Part shown: in pieces, positions 29,001 through 42,430 of the stretch
How the letters are laid out: each line of letters opens with the position of its first letter
Numbering within the stretch: position 1 is the first letter of the stretch
NCBI RefSeq assembly: GCF_021347895.1
Contig: NC_067122.1
Coordinates: 9,909,983 to 9,973,982, forward strand
Length of the DNA: 64,000 nucleotides
Direction: 5' to 3'
From: Acanthochromis polyacanthus
Taxonomy: Eukaryota > Chordata > Actinopteri > Pomacentridae
The notes under the pieces: model-generated
The model's database searches: none
Told to the model about the DNA's origin: nothing
The model's input: the letters and a program-made list of their open reading frames with translations, nothing else
Position numbers and translations under genes: made by a program

Positions 29001-31660
29001 CAAGAGAAGGTAGCGCCTGGAGGTGTTGACAAGGAGAAAATAGGAGCAAACAAAAGTAGGAGAGTAAGAAGCAGCAGCAGAGAAAAGTAATTTGCGTAGG
29101 AGTTGTGGCACTTGGCGCCACTCATTAGACAACTTCATAAAGAGCTAAAAGCTTTGCTTCTCCCACTGAACACACTCCCACACAGAGCTGACTGGACCAT
29201 GTCAGGCACGGCGCTGTCAGATGAACAAAACAGAGGAATCTACAAATGCTTGTCAGAAATTTAAAAATGATTGTTTATATTGTAGACATGTACAGCATTT
29301 TTAAAATATAATTTTTGAGACATTTTCATTTGGTTATAATTAAATTTTTAAAGGAAAAATAGTTAAACAGTTAAATAACACATTCTCACACTGAATCTTT
29401 TTCTATTTTGCCTTTTCTTTAAATTCACAATTAAAGGCATGACAGAGTTTAATAATGTCAGTTATTATGACAGTTGTGATGCAAAATTGCTAAGAAAATT
29501 CAAAGCAACATCTCAGTTAATTTTATATGTATGTAATGAAAAATATGTATCATTTTATGTGCGTAGTTCTTCACTTAGTAATCAACACTTCCATGTAAAT
29601 AATTAACCTTTTCAAGAAGTAAAATTTTAAAAATGAAAATAAAATCACTCGTTACTTAGGAATCAAGTTTTTCATCTTTTCTTTACAATTGTAACTGATA
29701 TCAATTTTTTTCTTTTTCTCTTTGAAATTTGAATGATTGCATTTTTTCCCTTCTTCTGCTGCATCTATTTTCTGAGGGAAACAGTTGTCATGTATTTGCT
29801 GAAAATATTAAAACAGTTTAAAAGAGTTTGGACTTGAAAAATGAGAAGACAATAATAACTTATCGTTTTATAAATTAGGGCCAACTGAAAAACAATGGTC
29901 ATATTGTTTGCTTTATTTCTAATATTTTAAAGTTAATTTGTCATTTGTGTGTTCGCAGTAATTTGAATGCTTATGTTTTTCATAAAGTACCTGCTCTCTT
30001 TTTGCTTATCTATGACTGAATTGTTCTCTCTCCTCCTGTTAATATGTGTATGTGTTAAATAGCCAAGCAGTTTCCCATTACTATCAGTTACTCTGAGGCC
30101 GGTTTTGAGCCAGTTGCTAAGAGCTTTCATCCAACAGTGTTGATCGTTAATACTGATCTGTACATTTTCCCAACTAAAGCTCTTATAAAGAGCTAAGACC
30201 ATAAGACTGTGTTTGCGAGTTTAGTGACTACGCCAACAAGGCAACAAGGAGCTGGAGAGAATTGGAAACCGAGCACGCAGCCGGTTCAGAAAGCTGAAAA
30301 CAGCTGTGTTTTTACAACCACTGAAACACAACGCTAGAAAGGATTTTTTTTTTTCCATTGGCTACCCATACTGCACCTGCCATTTCCATCACAGCCATGT
30401 GGTCACAAAGGGAGCAGTATATCTGTCAACAGGATCAAGTCCTCAATAGACCCCGCAAGCCACTCAATCCTTCAAGACACCCCCTCCACTGGCCTCAACA
30501 AAGCCTCAAAACTCCTCAACCTGGCCATCTCAACCCAATTCATTCAGGATATCCTCCTATTTTCTGTGAGCAAGATACTTCCTTCACCTGTCTGAACTGC
30601 CCAGGTGTTTCCAATGCTGGGGCCAATGTGTCAGCTGTGTCTAGTTTTGAACATTGCACCCCTAGTTTAAGAATATTACCAAATAAACTTCCTACTGCAC
30701 TAAACAAAAACTGCATCTGCAGACCTTGTCCCAGTGTGGCTTGGTTGTAGTAAATGTCACACTCAGTGTCACTGAGTTGACGACAGTATTTACAAGTGTC
30801 AGAAGAACAATATCACGGCAAATAAAAACTCACTGCCCCTCGTAAAGACACTTGTCAACGTGGCTGAGCTCTGAACTCGACATGAGCATTAAATAGTCTG
30901 GGTCCTGACGGTCTCCCGATCCGACTCAAGTGTCATCATGAGGTAGCTGCCCTCCGAGGTACAAACCAAAAAGGAGACCAAAGAAATGGAGGGACTGGGT
31001 CGACCTGCTGGGGATTAAGGAGGGGTCGCAGTGGATCAGCTGGGTCTTCCTCTCCTGCAGAGGAGGGAAAACAAATATTAATCACCTCTAGCACTTCACA
31101 CACAAAGGGCCCCAAGGCACAAGGGAAGGAGGGCTAGCTTAGAAGAAGATACAGGCCTCGACAACTAATGAAAAGCCCCCTTAGAGGCTTTGCTGTGGTG
31201 GGGCCGCTGCTCTTGAAACACCTCAGTGTGCGAATGTGAGTTTGTAGTGTTTGGATTCAAATTCAGTTGTACTTCATGCAGGTGAGAGAGGTAATTGTAG
31301 CTGTAAGCGCATGTTTACATCCATGAAATGTAGAAGTTTTGAGAGTCGGCAGAAAAGGGACGGAGTGATGAAGATAGAGAAGGAAACTGAGCGTGTGTAT
31401 CAGCGAAGGTAACTGGAATGTGTCTTTGTTTACTCTGTTCCTACTTGGCAACACGCCTTTTTTCCGCCCACACCTCCCAAAACTCCCCCCTCGTCCTCCG
31501 TCCATGAGGCATCTCGCGAGTGGCAACGACGAACCCCACCTGGCATACTGGTGACGGTGCCATCTGGTTGCGGCCAAGGCTCGCCATCGGGCCTGCAGTC
31601 AGTACCCACAGTGCCAGTGTGGTGTTGTTTAATGAGCGCATATGAGCAAACATTTGACTG

Positions 31661-31670
31661 CCAGGTGGCG
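31661..31670 (+). promoter_or_regulatory. CTCF-core-like word (weak)
   Basis: CCAGGTGGCG matches the central ten positions of the CTCF consensus (SYAGRKGGCR). The flanking positions match poorly, so it is a weak candidate only. Confidence 0.2.
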
Positions 31671-32780
31671 TTGCAGCCACACCACGCAGACCAGGCGGGG
31701 TTCTGCCATTGCCGTTCAAACCCGGGGCCATCAAAGGGGGGCCTTGGATTTCTAAAGTAACTAAGCCATAATCCACCCCCTTATTGGTCCCATTCATATT
31801 GAAATACATGATCAGAGGAGTTGCAGAGGCCCTAATCTTGCCAATGAGCGGTCCGGCACAGCTGCAGGGATAAAGTCAGAGTATGAGACTGCCAGTATAT
31901 TAGAAAAACTCAGGCCTTGCTGATTGGATTAGGGGAGACAAGGGAAGGAGGGAGGGGTGCTCGGGGGTGTGGAAATGTCATCTTCCAGCGTTATGTGTGG
32001 CGCGGTGGTCTCGGTGTTAGGCGACGAAGGATCAGGAGGTGGAGCAGACACACTTTATCCCGGGGTTCGGTGACCCACAAAAGAGAAATCGGAGGGGGTG
32101 AGATGAAGAATAGCGACAACAAAATGGAAAGCAAAGGCAAAGGCTGAGTGTGTAGCGTCAGGCCTCGATAGCACCTCCCAGCCGCCCAGCGTGAGCTCGT
32201 CTGGTATTAAGTTGTAGCATGGCAGTTTTTAGGAGGGAAAGAAAGAGAGAGAGGGAGAGAGAGAGGACTAAACCGGGCATTAGCTGTCGACTTAAAGGTT
32301 TGTTCTGGTTCCTCTGGTAGGAAGAGCCGCCCCGTTTAAGTGTGATTGAGCGTGGCTTAGATGGGGATCAATGGTTATCCTCTCGACTGTTTTGTTTTGA
32401 GGTTTCTTTTCTGTATTTACTGTGAGGAAAAGGAGAAGCCATTTTGTTTCACAAAGCAGGAGCCAAATATTTCCATAGTTGTATGTCTGGCACTGACAAT
32501 ATGATTTATTCGTTTAAGCTGGCAAATACATCTCAAAAACAAAATTCACCATTTTTCACTGTTGCACGCTTGACTCCGCCTTGGTTTTTATCGTGAACAA
32601 TGGCTGCAAATACATTCAAATTGTGGAATCTTACTAGATTATCCATGGGGGTTGATTGATGCACTTCTTTTCAGGGGGTTCAGCAGGCATTTGACCCCGG
32701 ACCTCTTCTGCAATCTGCAGTGATGAACTGTATGTAGTGATAACTTTGCAATAAAATAATGTGACTATGTTCACATCATA

Positions 32781-32826
32781 GCAGGTAAAGACCATCTGCA
32801 GATGCAGGTAAAGACCATCTGCAGAT
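32781..32826. repeat. 23-bp perfect tandem duplication
   Basis: The unit starting GCAGGTAAAGACCATCTGCA occurs twice head-to-tail without mismatch (32,781-32,803 and 32,804-32,826). Each unit also contains the palindromic hexamer CTGCAG. The perfect identity suggests a recent replication-slippage event. Confidence 0.95.
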
Positions 32827-32862
32827 ACAGGGTGAAGAAAACTTTTCCCTAACTCGTTTCCC

Positions 32863-32896
32863 TAAGCTTCCAGAAACTCAGGTTTCTGGAAGCTTA
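32863..32896. repeat. perfect inverted repeat, 15-bp arms, 4-base loop
   Basis: The arms TAAGCTTCCAGAAAC (32,863-32,877) and GTTTCTGGAAGCTTA (32,882-32,896) are exact reverse complements separated by TCAG. The sequence could form a hairpin in RNA or a cruciform in DNA. No T-run or gene boundary is next to it, so it is not a terminator, and the arm is too short for a typical microRNA precursor. Confidence 0.95.
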
Positions 32897-33582
32897 ATAA
32901 GATTAGTTATAAGTTATGAAGTTACTATATTCCAAATAAAACAATCATAAGTCATAGATAGTTATTTATAGCATATGTAAATTCATTAATGAACAATTCT
33001 AAAATGTTTTGAGGAGAAGCAATTAGACATCACTTCATTCTTATGACATTTTTTCACAAATATCTCACATTTCGTCATCTAGATAAGATTAATAATTGTT
33101 GTAAAATGCACCGTTAAATGTGCTGTTTTCAAATGTAAAAACGACAGCTGTTTGTTTTTTTTTGGCAGATTTCAAAATGTTCTTGATATACATTAAAGGG
33201 ACTGTTAGCATGCTGGGTTTTGTATACATGGCATAATATAAGCTATAAAGCAAATCGACTTAGCAAAAAAGGTTTTTTAAAAACAGCATTTATTGCATTT
33301 GGTGATTAAACTGATTCAACTTGAGTCTCTCCTCCACATTCTACAGTTGGGCGCAGATGCATAGAGTCACACAGCCTATATACGCAGGGCTGACGGTGGA
33401 TTTTTGGCTCTTGGTACACCTGCACAAGATATTTGAACTGGATTGACACTTAGCCTGCTGTTAGGGTGCTGAGAGAATGACATGAAATGTGTTTCTCTTC
33501 CTTTTAGAACTTTAAAATATATTTTACATTGGAGATGGATAACTAGTGGGCAACATAAATGATATTTTACTTTAACCTAAAG

Positions 33583-33745
33583 ATGGCGGGTAACAGACGT
33601 GTTCCAACTGTTCTGATGAAGCTTGAAAGGATCTGTCAGGAAGAATGGGATAAATTGTTCAAATCCAGGTGTGCAAAGCTCGTAGAGATTTACCCAAGGA
33701 GACCTGAAGCTGTAATTACTGCCAAATGCACTTCTACAAAGTGCT
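33583..33745 (+). mobile_element. Tc1-like transposase C-terminal remnant
   Basis: The plus-strand frame encodes the pattern LERICQEEW (33,619-33,648), then a Cys, KLVEIY, an Arg-rich turn, EAVI.AK and a T-x-x-C stop. This is the usual ending of Tc1 transposases (L..(F/I)C.EEW, C..L...Y..R...V...KG..T.Y). The frame is open to the stop at 33,744-33,746 and is followed by AT-rich sequence. The rest of the transposase, including the DDE catalytic region, is not recognisable upstream, so this is a fragment and not a gene. Confidence 0.7.
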
Positions 33746-36700
33746 GAATTAAGTGCCTGAAAACATTTGCAAGAGAAAGATTTCAGTAGGTTAAAATAGA
33801 ATAAATAAAATGTCTATGATGTCTTTTTAAAAAAAATGTCATTACAGGTTCTTAAAGGTTGGAAATTTTTTCATCAGTTTGGCAGTCTAAACACAATTAA
33901 ATGTCCAAAAAAAATCTTTCAGAGTCTATTGTGTTTTTCAAATATTATAAACAACAGACTATAAAGTGCTGACATTTCTTACCGTGGCTTAATTTATTAT
34001 TTAAAGTGCGCAAATAATTATGAATGGGCAAATGTGTGCCTCCACAGACATACATGTATAACTGCGCGCATGTGCACAAACACACACACAGGTGGGACGT
34101 CTAATCTCAGTCATCATCTGAGTTTGTAGACAGCAGACTTTCATGGAATCCCTCTGCAAATTCATACAGCCACACTGGAGAAACTTTACCACTTCTTCCT
34201 TTGACTGGGAGGATGGTATGCCAAGCACATTTCTCTGTAACATGTTAAAGATAGATTTTAGATCCAGGAAAACAATGTTTTAATCTGACAGATGTACCAC
34301 AAATAGCAGCTTTCAATTAAGGTACTTTGTATCTTTATTTAGTTTAGATTCATTTTTGAAACCATCCCTTAAGTGGAGGGTCAAGATTTTAACTCTTTTC
34401 TTAACTGGATTCCCACCATTTTTTTTTTTTAAATCAGGGCAAAATATGGTCACACTAGAGGTTCATGTGCAATGAAATAACACGCTATCATGCATATATA
34501 TGAATGACTAAGAAGCTATTTAGAACAGTTGCACATTTTTGGGGTGAAGATACAGCTTTCTCACATTCATAAAATATTTCAGCAAAATGATACCCTCCTA
34601 TGTGTGATATTGTTTTTGTATTCTTATATATGACTAGTTCATTTACTTAAACATTTTTAGAAAATCCTGCCTCAGTAATTTAATGCATTTCAAAGAGAGA
34701 CAGTGAAGAGAGTTAGATCTTTCTTTGCACTCACTGTTATATTTAAACAGGCAGCACAATGTTTTTTTTCTAAATAATTCGTCTTTATCCTCAGAGAATA
34801 AGTACATATATGAGTCATCCTGCCTAAAAAACACTTAATTACAATTGCCAAAAAACTTTCTTGAAGACTTAATAGATGTCAGATAATGAAAAGTGGCTCA
34901 CTGATTAAAATGAAAGCTTTTCCGTGCCACTGCAAATGTCAGTGCCACATTATATATCTAAATTGCACATCACTCCAGAGCTGCATACCTGCATCATCTA
35001 TCACATGATATCATCTGTGTTGGTGCGCTCTGACGGGTCACTCCAGTCTAAAACAAATGTCAGCTTTGGTCCCCGTGGACTAAATGTGCTAGCTCAACAA
35101 TGCTATTGTTCCTCAGAGGGATCTACAGTTGATTAAGTGCCTGTTGAGAGACTGGAGCCGTTGCCAAACAAATACTAAAATGTCCAGAGCAACAATGGTT
35201 GGTCAAGTGCCAGAGCTCATTATCCACTGTGCACATCATTACATTAGCAATTTGAAAATGAACATTTACAAGTGGTATTTTTACACGTGCACAAGTAGAA
35301 CTAAGCACAGGGCATGAAGGGGCCTAAGCGGTGTAAGTAGAGGCAGGAGGATGAGGTCAAGGTTGAAAATCTACTGTGATCTTTTCTGTGAAGGAAAATG
35401 TGATGATCAAGTTCTTGATGCTCACTGTTTTTAAGGAGTCGGTGGGCATTAAAGTCTAGTCTTGGTTAAAGTTCAACATTTTTAAATGTTTGTATCTCAT
35501 TAAACTACTAAACAAATTAAAATACAGGCATATATAGTAATGTGAGTTAAAAGATGTTTAAATATTAAACAAATCTGCCATGAAAAAACCTAATATCCGT
35601 GCAGTTTTTCAGTCGTTAGGCCTCTGTTGGCACGACTTTGCCCGATGACAGAGCACCTCCGAAGTACACTGATTCACATTTCTCAGACCGTGAAGAACAC
35701 GTTGATAGCCATTAATATTTTCTTCAGTTGACTTAATTATAGCCACATAGATTTTCCTTCTCGGCATTGCAGGGGTCTTAGGTACCCTCCCTTCTGCTGC
35801 TCAGACTAATAGCCTGTGCCAATATGCCAGACTGCAAATCTGCAGCCCCAGTGCTCCCTGGGAGTTGGCTGACAGTTTGTGTCAGCTGCGTCTTTTACCT
35901 GTCGTCAGAAAGCGGCTGCTATCCCTCATCCTCTCTCTGTGAGCCCGTTTCTTTTTTGTCCACTTGTATCCGAAGGCTTCCCACTGGGTGACATGCCCAA
36001 GTAATGCTAAAGAACTCCAGAACTATTTATCTCCATCTCCGCACCTTTCGGAATTGGCGACATCCCATTTCGCTAGTGATTCCTCAATCAACAGCTGAGT
36101 GCCTGACTATCTGGTTGTAGCAGTGACACTTGTATATTCTTACATGCTGAAATAGCAGCAAGTAAGTGAGAGAGTAGGTGAGTGAGTGAGTGTTGAATTT
36201 GTCAGTGTACCACCATGTTTAGGGAGGCCTTCGTCTGCAAGCAGAGGAGTAACGGCACAAATGTATCAAATCTCAAAACAGCAAAGAGTGATATCATTAT
36301 GAAGTTGTAGAGGAGCTGCACTGAGAAGTGTTGAATATTAGCTGGATTTATTGTCTAAATAAACTAAATAACCAGCTTAGCACACTGGACAGAGTGCTTT
36401 CAAAGTAAAATTCCTGAAAACCAAAATAAAAGCCTCTTTCAAAAATAATTATCAGTTAGTAGACAGCACAAAAATACATAAAATACATTGTTGTGCTGCA
36501 AAACTTCTATGTCCCCATATACAGTTGTGTATTTACTTATTTTATTTCACTGTATTGTTCTACGGGCCAGACAAATCTGAATGAAGTGTTGCTCAGTAGT
36601 TCAAAACTTACACTAGAGGATGCATTACATCACAAAAGAGCAAATACAGCCACCGTTGAGCTGGATGTTCAGCCACGTCGGACTACAAAATCCACCCATG

Positions 36701-37906
36701 TTTTATGAGACAATGTTTGTCTAAAATGTTGAGATTTCAGTCAGCTTTGGATCCATTATAGCACACATTAAAATGCTTTACTCCCCTTTATGCTGTATCC
36801 AATAAATTACCTGAAACACACAGACTGCTGAGCAAACATTTAGAAGGAATGCTGGTAAAAAAAAAAAAATCTTTAAATTACTTAGTTCTGTTGCTGCAGC
36901 TTTACATTAATGAGAAATGAAATTGTCTGAATTCATTGTTGACACAGAAGTCAGCTTCAATGCTGAAAAGGCTCCATTTTAACTGTAACTCCTCAGATTA
37001 TCTTAATTATACACAATAACCGAGTCATTTCTTTGAAGGTTAAGCCCCACTTACTTCTCCATGTAACCACACGCACAAGTAGAAGATCGCTGGAAACCCC
37101 CTGGAATCGTGCGGACATGTACAAAATCTGCTGTAGCTACAAACAAAGAGAATGCATGCATGTAGCAATGCTGTGCTTCCATAAAATAGCTTTTCCATGT
37201 ATTTAGCGGGCTCATTACATGTGGATTGTGCTGCAGTGTCTTCAACTTGACCTCAGTAAGCAGTTTTGATATACCGAATATTGAGTACACGATATAATAA
37301 GAATGTTTTATTCTTTTTGAAGCAAATGAAAGAACGACGTGTGTATGTTTTGTTTATCCAAGATCCACTCAGGTTTGTTGTTTTTGGCCTACTCAGCAAT
37401 TTCAGCTCAGTACTTATGTGATTTTGACAGCAATTTTGTCAGGCCTTTTTTTTTCTAAATGAGAGAGACAATAAGGTAATCTTCTCCGGTTTACTTGAAA
37501 TAAAGTTGAAACACGCTCTTAAATCCATCTGCTGCTTCCCTGCTTGCATGAAAAATGCTTTAAAAAACTGGATTAGATTTCTTATTTTTCTGTCTCGCAG
37601 CATAAAAGTTTTCTTAACAAAATTCTTCTGGAAAATTTAAAACGCTCCTTGAAGCTCTACCACACTTGTTGAGGAAACAAGAGTGAAACCAACATGATGC
37701 CTGAATGTTCAGTTAATTTGATTTATTATAGACAATAAATCACATACCTGCTGCAAAGTCACATGACTTTACTGAGATCTCGTCAGATGAATCATATTGT
37801 GAGCGAACAGCTCCTATAATGGAGAAATGTGTATTTTTCTTTTCTTTCACACATATTTTGGTGTCATAAAATTCTGGGATGTGTTTTACCGAGTGTGTTT
37901 TAAGCA
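33746..37906. other. gene-free sequence, no coding gene recognised
   Basis: I recognise no gene. Small frames of 60-80 codons show no motif. The block at about 35,630-36,120 is GC-richer and looks less repetitive than its surroundings, so it is a possible regulatory element. Poly-A runs near 36,860 and 34,420 are simple sequence. Confidence 0.4.
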
Positions 37907-38262
37907 TACACTACCGTTCAAAAGTTTGGGGTCACTTAGCAATGTCCTTATTTTTGAAAGAAAATCAGTTTTTTGCAATGAAGATAACATTAAATTAATA
38001 AGAAACACAGTCTATACATTGTTAGTGTGATAAATGACTTTTCTAGCTGGAAATGACTGATTTTTTTAATAGAATATCTCCATAGGGGTACAGAGGAACA
38101 TTTCCAGCAACCATCACTCCTGTGTTCTAGCTAATGGTGTTGAAAGGCTCATTGATGATCAGAAAACCTTGTGCAGTTATGTTAGCACATGAATAGAAGT
38201 GTGAGTTTTCATGGACAACATGAAATTCTCTGGGTGACCCCAAACTTTAGAACGGTAGTGTA
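37907..38262. mobile_element. Tc1/mariner-type MITE
   Basis: The ends are inverted repeats. The left end reads TACACTACCGTTCAAAAG followed by TTTGGGGTCAC, and the right end is its reverse complement with one mismatch, giving arms of about 28 bases. Both ends carry TA at the outer edge, the target preference of Tc1/mariner elements. The roughly 356-bp body has no transposase, so it is non-autonomous. The same 'accgttcaaaagtttggggtcac' motif is very common in teleost genomes (from memory). The long well-matched arms suggest a relatively young copy. Confidence 0.85.
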
Positions 38263-39659
38263 TCTTTACCGAACAGCTGAGACATAATTCAGTGGTTGTC
38301 ATAACTTAGTCATAACTTTGCTAAGGTGCAGCTGATCTTCGATGTGTTTTGGGGACAATTTTTCGCAAAATATTTCTGCAGAGCTATATTCATAATGGGA
38401 TATAAAATGATATCAGGCTGTTTTGGCTTTCCATCACAGCCACATAAGATTAAGACGGTAAACTAAGTGTAAAACCTTCAATTATGCCTCTATTTTCTTT
38501 CCATATTTCACTTATTGCAAAAGGGAAGCTTCTGTTGGGGAATTTGAGGAAGGTTTGCCATTAATTCTTTATGTTTATAACAAATGATGGTTTATTTAGC
38601 TATTTAAATGTGGACAACAGAAACATAACCAGCTAAAAAGTTGAACTGTTTCGTCAAAGCCACTCTTTTAGAATCCGAAACAAAAATGAATGTCAGTTCA
38701 GCACACTGAAGGAAAGTGTTTCACAATAGAATGGGAGCCAACACGATGTGTAGAGTCATTATTCAAAAAGTTTTGGAAGCTTCCACATTTTTTCCCACAC
38801 TATTAAACAGTGAAGGTCATGACCCGACTTAGAGACACGATGATTTTAAAATAATGTACCTCTCTTACATGGAGAGCTTAATAGCTGTACATTATGATCT
38901 AAGTCTTTCAATCCAGTCAATAAAATATTTCCAGTCACATTGTTTTCCAATAATAAAACATCTATTATATACACATTCCATACTGGTACAGATCAAGTGT
39001 TATTACATAAACATAAAACAGCACTCATGCTACACTGAACCTGACAATATCAGGTCAGAACATAGAACACATACACCACTGACGGAGACACACTAATGCA
39101 TGCAATATTTTGTTTTCAAAAATGTTACACAATAAAGAGCTTTGGCAGTGAGGGTGCATTAATTACGCTTAGATGTTCTGGCTCTCAGTTCAAACTAACT
39201 CATTTTCTGTTGGAGAGCAATAAAGGTTCAAATTTGTCCTCTGAGTGATGCGATTGGAGGACACTAAATCCTCGTTCTGTTAATTAAGGCTCAAAGAAAT
39301 ATTGTGGATGAGAGAGAATGTCTTGGCAAGAAGCACCCGCACGGGATGCTCATGGGAAATTATTGTTTTTAAGTTAATAAGTTATTTTACTCTTAGCAGA
39401 GAGAAAGGGGATTTTAAGGGATTCAGATCAAAACAAACAAAATGTCCAAATGCACTGAAGTGCAAGGGAAGAATCTTTGAAAGGAAATCAATTTTACACA
39501 GGCTATGACCGAAATAAAGTCCTGATGCAGTCAGCTGAAATTCTGCTTCGGCGGTATTTATGCACTTGCGTTGACTAACACACACACACAATCTGAAAAC
39601 GGCTTGTCAAAGATGAAAAATTATGAAGGAGCCCACAGATTTTTTTTTCATACTAATCA

Positions 39660-39870
39660 AGATGAATAGCCTCTACTGTAACAGACTGAACAGGCTCCAT
39701 TTAATGCTTCCCTAATTTCTTATCTCGGCAGAGGTGCACCATAAGAACAAATTGTGAACGCGGAGGTTTGGATATTTAAAAGCTAGAATGCACAATGATT
39801 GATGTGCTACAGTTGGCAGATAAGAGGCAGATTAATGACTCGGAGAAGATGGCAGTTATATATAGCAGCA
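39660..39870. promoter_or_regulatory. candidate non-coding regulatory element
   Basis: Within 50 bases there are TGATTGAT (39,796-39,803, a PBX/TALE-type word), AGATAAG (39,818-39,824, GATA-type) and ATTAATGA (39,831-39,838, homeodomain-type). The block has balanced composition and no simple repeats or open frame. Dense factor words in gene-poor vertebrate DNA are typical of enhancers, but short words also occur by chance, and conservation is the real test. Confidence 0.25.
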
Positions 39871-42039
39871 GACAGCCGATGTTAACTGAGTGCTTTTCGA
39901 ACCTGCACTTTGAACACATGTAACTTCTGACTTTATATTTTCAATAGGTTCCTTAGATTGTTGGGTTCTCTGTTCCTTGTTTAAAATTCGCACAGTCTTT
40001 ACCTCACTATGGGAAGTGCTATAAGATGACGTATGTTGTGAATTGGTGCTTTATACATAAAAATAAATTGAAAAGTAATGCAACAGTTTTCATTCAAAGT
40101 CCTAAAAATGCAACAAAAACTGCCCATGTTTTTGAAAATATAACTAGGAAAAACTGAACAAAACAATAAACAAAAAATTGCATTAATGCTTCCTTGAATT
40201 TAGGCTATTGTGAGAAAAACACAGATGCCAATATTATTGTCAACATGGCAAGAAACTAAAGGAAAATTTGATAATTTGCATGTCAAGAAAAATTATTACT
40301 GATGTCAAAGCTATAATATTTGTGATGCAATGATGTATAGAGACCCTTTTTAATGTCACAGAAAATTCACTCAGTTTTATTGTCTCATTAAACTACATAC
40401 TATTAATTTAGTTATTGAAATTCAAAATTGGTTCAAAAAAGAAAAAAATGGTTTGTAGATCAAAGCTAAAATTTTAAAATCTACTGTTCTGTCTGATTGT
40501 AATTTAAACTGTGCGACAATGCAGTCTGTCTGCCATCAAAGCATTAGATGCTGAGTTATTATCTAAGTGGGACAAAAGATTCCAAGTAACTGGTTATAAA
40601 ATAGCAAACTATAGCTAAAATGTATATATATATTCCGTTTAAAATAATGAATATTAACTCGACACTTGAAAATGAAAATGCTTCCTTGAATGATTTGTCT
40701 CAGTCTGTGGATGGACTTCTCTGCTTTGCCAGAAAATGTGTTTCTCAGACTAACAGACTGGCAAGAATTAGTGCAGCCTTGCTCCCCCCAGTGGACGCAC
40801 CTCTCCACTGCATGCATAAGAAAACACACAACCCAACACAATGTGAACAGGAGACTTTGCACAGACAGAATCGGTACTTTCTTTATATCCCTGTTGTTAG
40901 CTTTTAAAAATGCAACACTTTGCTTCCAACATGTTTGCAAAGCTGCAGATTTCAAGTCTGACAACGAAAATGAATCACATCAGGCAAATCTTTCTCTTTT
41001 CTTCAAACAGCGACCGTATCTCAAAGAGCAACGTTGTCACTGATCATTAAGCACAAACATTTTCTGGTTCAAACTCTCCTTGAAACGGTCCAATTAGTGC
41101 TGATCTCTCTGTGGCTCTGCAGCGTTAAACCTGCTTTCTTAATAAGCCCAGAGATGAGGCCTTGTTTGTTTGCAACCTGGTTGGACACGGACTCACACTG
41201 GCCATAATATCAACCAGCTTCCCACCTCTCTATATACTCTTATTTTTATTTCACATTGACGATGTCACACACAAAGTCATGCTATATTTGCCCAACACCT
41301 AGGTAAGTTACTGCCTAAAAATAAGGGTTACATCCATGGTAAACTGTGTTTAGGTTGTTCTCTTTGCTCCTGATATTTCTGTGATAACTTCGTGTTTTTT
41401 TCAGCTGTTCAGTTTTGCCAACTTTGCTGTTTGTTGCTTGCTGGCATTCAAGTTGATTCCCCTTTTGAGATCTGTTTTTGGTAGTGCTAAATGCCCTAAA
41501 ACCGATATCAGGTGGTGGCTGTGGGTGTTCCAAGGGCCCCTGCAGCAGACTGACTTGTCAGGGCAGGACGCAACTCTGAGGTGGGTAAATCTTCCTGCAG
41601 TACCCTGGGGATGAGGGATTACTCTGGGCCATTTGGCTGTTTCCAAACAGGTGAGGATCCAGGTTAGACAAGACAGACTTTGTTGGGGTGTCCAGGGCTT
41701 AGGGGATATTACTTTAAAAGCAACTTGGTGGGTGTTCTCGGTGCTCTCTCCCCGTCTTCTCCTGGTTGTTTGTTTGTCAGTCATTAGACGTGGAGCATTT
41801 TGTGCGGGTAGTAGTCCTTAATCCGAGTGGTAGTGATTATAAGGGCGGTCAATAGAAGCTAATTGTGTGCACTGCAGAGTTAATAACACAAACATAATCA
41901 GTCAGCTTTAAATGATGAAGCAATCTCGTGTTGTCCTACAGGGCTTTCTTTGCTTTTTGTAATGAAACAACACACACAGCAGAAGAAACCGTCTTATGGT
42001 GAAATATGTTCATTTTTTGGCTCTAATGCAATGACTTTT

Positions 42040-42430
42040 GGCCCTTGTGGGTGATCAGAACCCACAACTGGAATTGTTACTGGGCCCTCTTGTCAAGCAT
42101 AAACCCTATCTAGGCTGGGGACTTAGTGTGCCTTAATAAAGTCCTAATAACTCGGAAGCATTGTTTATTTTCTGTTACACTGGCCCTGGGGCCACACAAA
42201 TTTAAACCCTCTGGCACTGTGGCTTTGCCTCAAAGCCTCACATATCCACTAAATACCATCGGAGATCTGAGACTTTTCCTCGACCGTCCCTTTCATTAAT
42301 GTTGGTGATGACCTGGCTCGGCCTCTCGCGCCACTTTCGGTCACTAATGGTGAATCAGTAATGCTTTCCCTGTTAATCATAACGGACTTCATTCCACAGG
42401 GACAGAAATTATTTGCTATCGATGGCTGAG
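42040..42430. promoter_or_regulatory. candidate conserved non-coding block
   Basis: This 390-base block stands out from its AT-rich, repeat-strewn surroundings by even composition and lack of simple repeats. It contains several homeodomain-like words (CATTAATG, GTTAATCATAA, TCACTAATGG). There is no long open frame. The call rests on texture only. Confidence 0.2.

Larger units (their letters stand above)
18470..33582. other. gene-free sequence, no coding gene recognised
   Basis: No exon or RNA gene is recognised in these 15 kb. The longest frames (plus 27,779-28,285; minus 22,902-23,378; minus 19,921-20,328) show no domain motif and no conserved splice-bounded exon. The tract holds AT and CT/GA simple repeats, a (TTA)n stretch near 24,209-24,238, and several GC-richer blocks (about 19,440-19,570, 23,740-23,960, 27,780-28,010 and 31,440-31,760) that could be regulatory. 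At 32,781-32,896 there is a tandem duplication followed by a palindrome. Confidence 0.45.

Noticed and set aside
32863..32896. Palindrome read as a microRNA precursor or a terminator
   Set aside because: 15-bp arms with a four-base loop are too short for a microRNA precursor. Transcription terminators of this kind are bacterial and there is no T-run or adjacent gene.
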